The translations under genes and the position numbers were made by a program. A stretch of DNA of 64,000 bases from Lysinibacillus pakistanensis (GTDB lineage: Bacteria > Bacillota > Bacilli > Bacillales_A > Planococcaceae). Under the pieces are notes generated by a model. That model did no database searches. It was given only the letters and a program-made list of their open reading frames with translations, and was not told the origin of the DNA. This document shows, in pieces, positions 62,392 through 64,000 of this stretch (position 1 is its first letter; every line of letters starts with the position of its first letter). Where the stretch lies: the NCBI RefSeq assembly GCF_030123245.1, contig NZ_CP126101.1, positions 2,292,501-2,356,500 of the forward strand. The letters are read 5' to 3'.

Positions 62392-63206
62392 TATAGATCA
62401 CCCCTAGTAATTAGCTTGAACTTCGCTAAAATACAATCCAAATCATCTGCCGTTTGCTGATTCTGATAGGAATCCACAATAGCCCCATCATGGAAGAATA
62501 ATACACGATTCGCATAGGTAGCAACATAAGGATCATGTGTGACAAGTAATATCGTCTGATTCATATTTTTTTGCAAGTCTACTAAAAGTTCCAAAATTTC
62601 ATCCGTTGTATTTACATCCAGTGCACCAGTCGGCTCATCTGCCAGCAGGATAGGGGGATTTGCTATAACGGCACGAGCTATAGCGACTCGTTGCTTTTGC
62701 CCCCCTGACAGCTCACTTGGGCGATGCTTTGCCCATGCGGCAATATTAAGCTTTTCCATCATGTGCTGGACACGCACTTTTATGTCTTTACTTGGCAAGT
62801 CATTGAGGATAAGTGGAAGTGCGATATTATCTTCAACTGATAAATCTTTTAACAGATGAAAGGATTGAAAAATAAAACCGATATTTTCTTTACGGAATTT
62901 GGATGCATTTGGCTCCTGATAAATATCATGGGCTTCCTCGCCAAATAAAAAGAGTGCACCTTCAGTTGGCTCATCAATGGCACTAATCATATTTAACAAT
63001 GTACTTTTACCAGACCCGCTTGTTCCCATAATAGCAACCATTTCGCCTTGGTAAATGGTACAATGGATATTTTTCAATGCTTGTACTGTATGATGCTTTT
63101 GCTGGAAGACTTTAGACATCCCTTCAACACGTAACACCTCTGTTAATCTGCCCTTAGGTATTGGAATTGCATCAATGACCTCTTTCAATGGATTGAACCC
63201 ATTCAT
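62391..63206 (-). CDS. ABC transporter ATP-binding protein, MacB/LolD type
   Basis: 271 residues. A 25-residue lead precedes the domain. Walker A GTSGSGKST, Q-loop FQSFHLLKDLSVEDNI, signature ELSGGQKQRVAIARAV, Walker B ILLADEPTGALD and VTHDPYVATYANRV. GGGGG lies 9 bases before ATG 63206, inside the end of the sigma gene (35-base overlap). Motor of the FtsX-type permease encoded next. Confidence 0.9.
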   Translation of the reverse strand: MNGFNPLKEVIDAIPIPKGRLTEVLRVEGMSKVFQQKHHTVQALKNIHCTIYQGEMVAIMGTSGSGKSTLLNMISAIDEPTEGALFLFGEEAHDIYQEPNASKFRKENIGFIFQSFHLLKDLSVEDNIALPLILNDLPSKDIKVRVQHMMEKLNIAAWAKHRPSELSGGQKQRVAIARAVIANPPILLADEPTGALDVNTTDEILELLVDLQKNMNQTILLVTHDPYVATYANRVLFFHDGAIVDSYQNQQTADDLDCILAKFKLITRGDL

Positions 63207-63732
63207 CTATATATGCCCCCTTTAATTGTTGTCGTAAAGCCTGTAAACCTCGTCGTATATTTGTTTTTACAGTGCCCTCAGGATATTGTAAAATTGCGGC
63301 AATATCTTTTACTGAGTAATCCTGGTAAAAACGGAGTAGGAGAACAGTTTTATATTTTTCCTCAAGCTTACAGAGAGAATGCCAAAGATCCAGCTCCTCT
63401 TCGATATATGTAGGTGTTGTACTAGTAAAATCCTCTAAAGTATGTGGCTCCACAAGCTGTACTGTATTTTTCTTTGCTATATAGGTTTTACAAACATTAA
63501 TAATAATGCGCGTTAGCCAGGTTGAAAAATAGTGTGGCTCCTTTAACTGAGGAAGTCCCTCATAGGCACGAATAATTGTTTGCTGAAAAACCTCTACGGC
63601 GTCATTTTCATTTTGTACATAGACATAAGCCATGCGATAAAGTTTATGCTGCTCCTGTTCAATCAGCTGATAAAATGCCTGTTCATCCCCGTGTTGAGCT
63701 AACTGTACTAGTGAAACATACTGTGTAGAAAT
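63172..63732 (-). CDS. ECF-type sigma-70 factor, probable ATT start
   Basis: Region 2 (LYRMAYVYVQNENDAVEVFQ, PHYFSTWLTRIIINVC) and region 4 (LLRFYQDYSVKDIAAILQYP, EGTVKTNIRRGLQAL) are clear. The first ATG in frame is at 63633, but that would cut off the conserved helix VQLAQHGDEQAFYQLIEQEQ, whose frame stays open upstream. No ATG, GTG or TTG exists between there and the stop upstream of it. AAGGAGG sits at 63741-63747, and the codon exactly 8 bases downstream of it is ATT at 63730-63732, giving a normal 186-residue protein. No anti-sigma gene adjoins; instead an ABC ATPase and permease follow. Confidence 0.85.
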   Translation of the reverse strand: MSTQYVSLVQLAQHGDEQAFYQLIEQEQHKLYRMAYVYVQNENDAVEVFQQTIIRAYEGLPQLKEPHYFSTWLTRIIINVCKTYIAKKNTVQLVEPHTLEDFTSTTPTYIEEELDLWHSLCKLEEKYKTVLLLRFYQDYSVKDIAAILQYPEGTVKTNIRRGLQALRQQLKGAYIDEWVQSIERGH

Positions 63733-64000
63733 GAAAATCGCCTCCTTCCACCCATTAGACTTCGCGAACGCCCATTTCGATTCAAGTTTTTTTAAAAATA
63801 GTAAAATTGAAATTTATGGTGGTAAATCAATTTACTGCTATAATATTATTAGTAGTATAAATCGATTTTTAAATGGAGGATAGTCTTGACGATAATGAAA
63901 AATTATTATTAGCGTCTACATAAAGAACAAATTTATTTGTGAACAAAAAAAATGACGAGAATAATAACTATCTTAAAAAGAAGAAATAGAATACAAGGTA
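63733..64000. other. upstream region of the sigma operon and window edge
   Basis: On the minus strand AAACTTGAATC and GTCTAAT (63754-63760) may be an ECF-type promoter. On the plus strand a 14-bp palindrome GTAAATCAATTTAC (63822-63835) precedes TATAAT (63839-63844) and GGAGG (63875-63879) with a TTG that opens only an 8-codon frame. No gene is seen up to the edge. Confidence 0.4.

Overview
The window looks like chromosome of a low-GC Bacillaceae relative, most probably Lysinibacillus (inference). The support is AT-rich intergenic DNA, strong GGAGG-type ribosome sites with many TTG and GTG starts, and Bacillus-type families (ComX/ComP, GldA, TopB, MocR, DUF2975/YozG pairs, DUF4179 anti-sigma factors). 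No rRNA, tRNA, CRISPR array, phage or replication origin was seen.

Layout. 1-7 kb: end of a Bcr/CflA-type exporter, an acetyltransferase, a methyltransferase with a possible Fur box, glycerol dehydrogenase gldA and several small unknown genes. 7.3-9.9 kb: a comX-comP quorum-sensing pair; comX is only 53 codons. No comQ lies beside it, and comA survives only as a 42-codon stub. 10.4-17.4 kb: a peptide/nickel-type ABC importer bracketed by an XRE-cupin regulator and a cupin protein, and interrupted by a GC-rich structured repeat. 17.6-23.5 kb: topB, a broken lipoprotein gene and a MacB/FtsX-type ABC pair. 23.7-27.2 kb: WYL regulator, VOC protein, AlkC/AlkD-like HEAT protein, a decayed short-chain dehydrogenase and a 42-bp minisatellite. 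27.6-29.3 kb: aspartokinase and a small membrane protein.

29.5-36.3 kb: a tight ten-gene corrinoid salvage operon (cbiZ, cbiB, cobD-like, cobC, cobU, cobS, a second phosphatase, a short CobU-like protein, cblT-like, cblS-like). It has no cobT and no corrin-ring genes, so it should take up cobinamides and alpha-ribazole and join them into cobalamin. 36.9-40.4 kb: a heterodimeric ABC exporter. 40.5-42.3 kb: an IS1182-family element with a frameshifted transposase. 42.4-45.8 kb: a hydrolase coupled to a two-component system, then a DUF2975/YozG pair.

46-57 kb: LysR/MFS divergent pair, SRPBCC protein, two ECF sigma factor modules (one with a membrane partner and a lipoprotein, one with a DUF4179 anti-sigma factor), tubby-like and DinB-like proteins, and a divergent EamA exporter/MocR regulator pair sharing three operator-like repeats. 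57-64 kb: an XRE-AbrB regulator coupled to a macrolide-type glycosyltransferase, a recombinase fragment, and a minus-strand operon of a third ECF sigma factor (probable ATT start) with an ABC ATPase and an FtsX-type permease.

Recurrent themes are decay (comA, lipoprotein, SDR, recombinase, transposase), dispersed intergenic repeats, and ABC systems paired with regulators. Families were recognised from the translated sequences alone; no database search was run.
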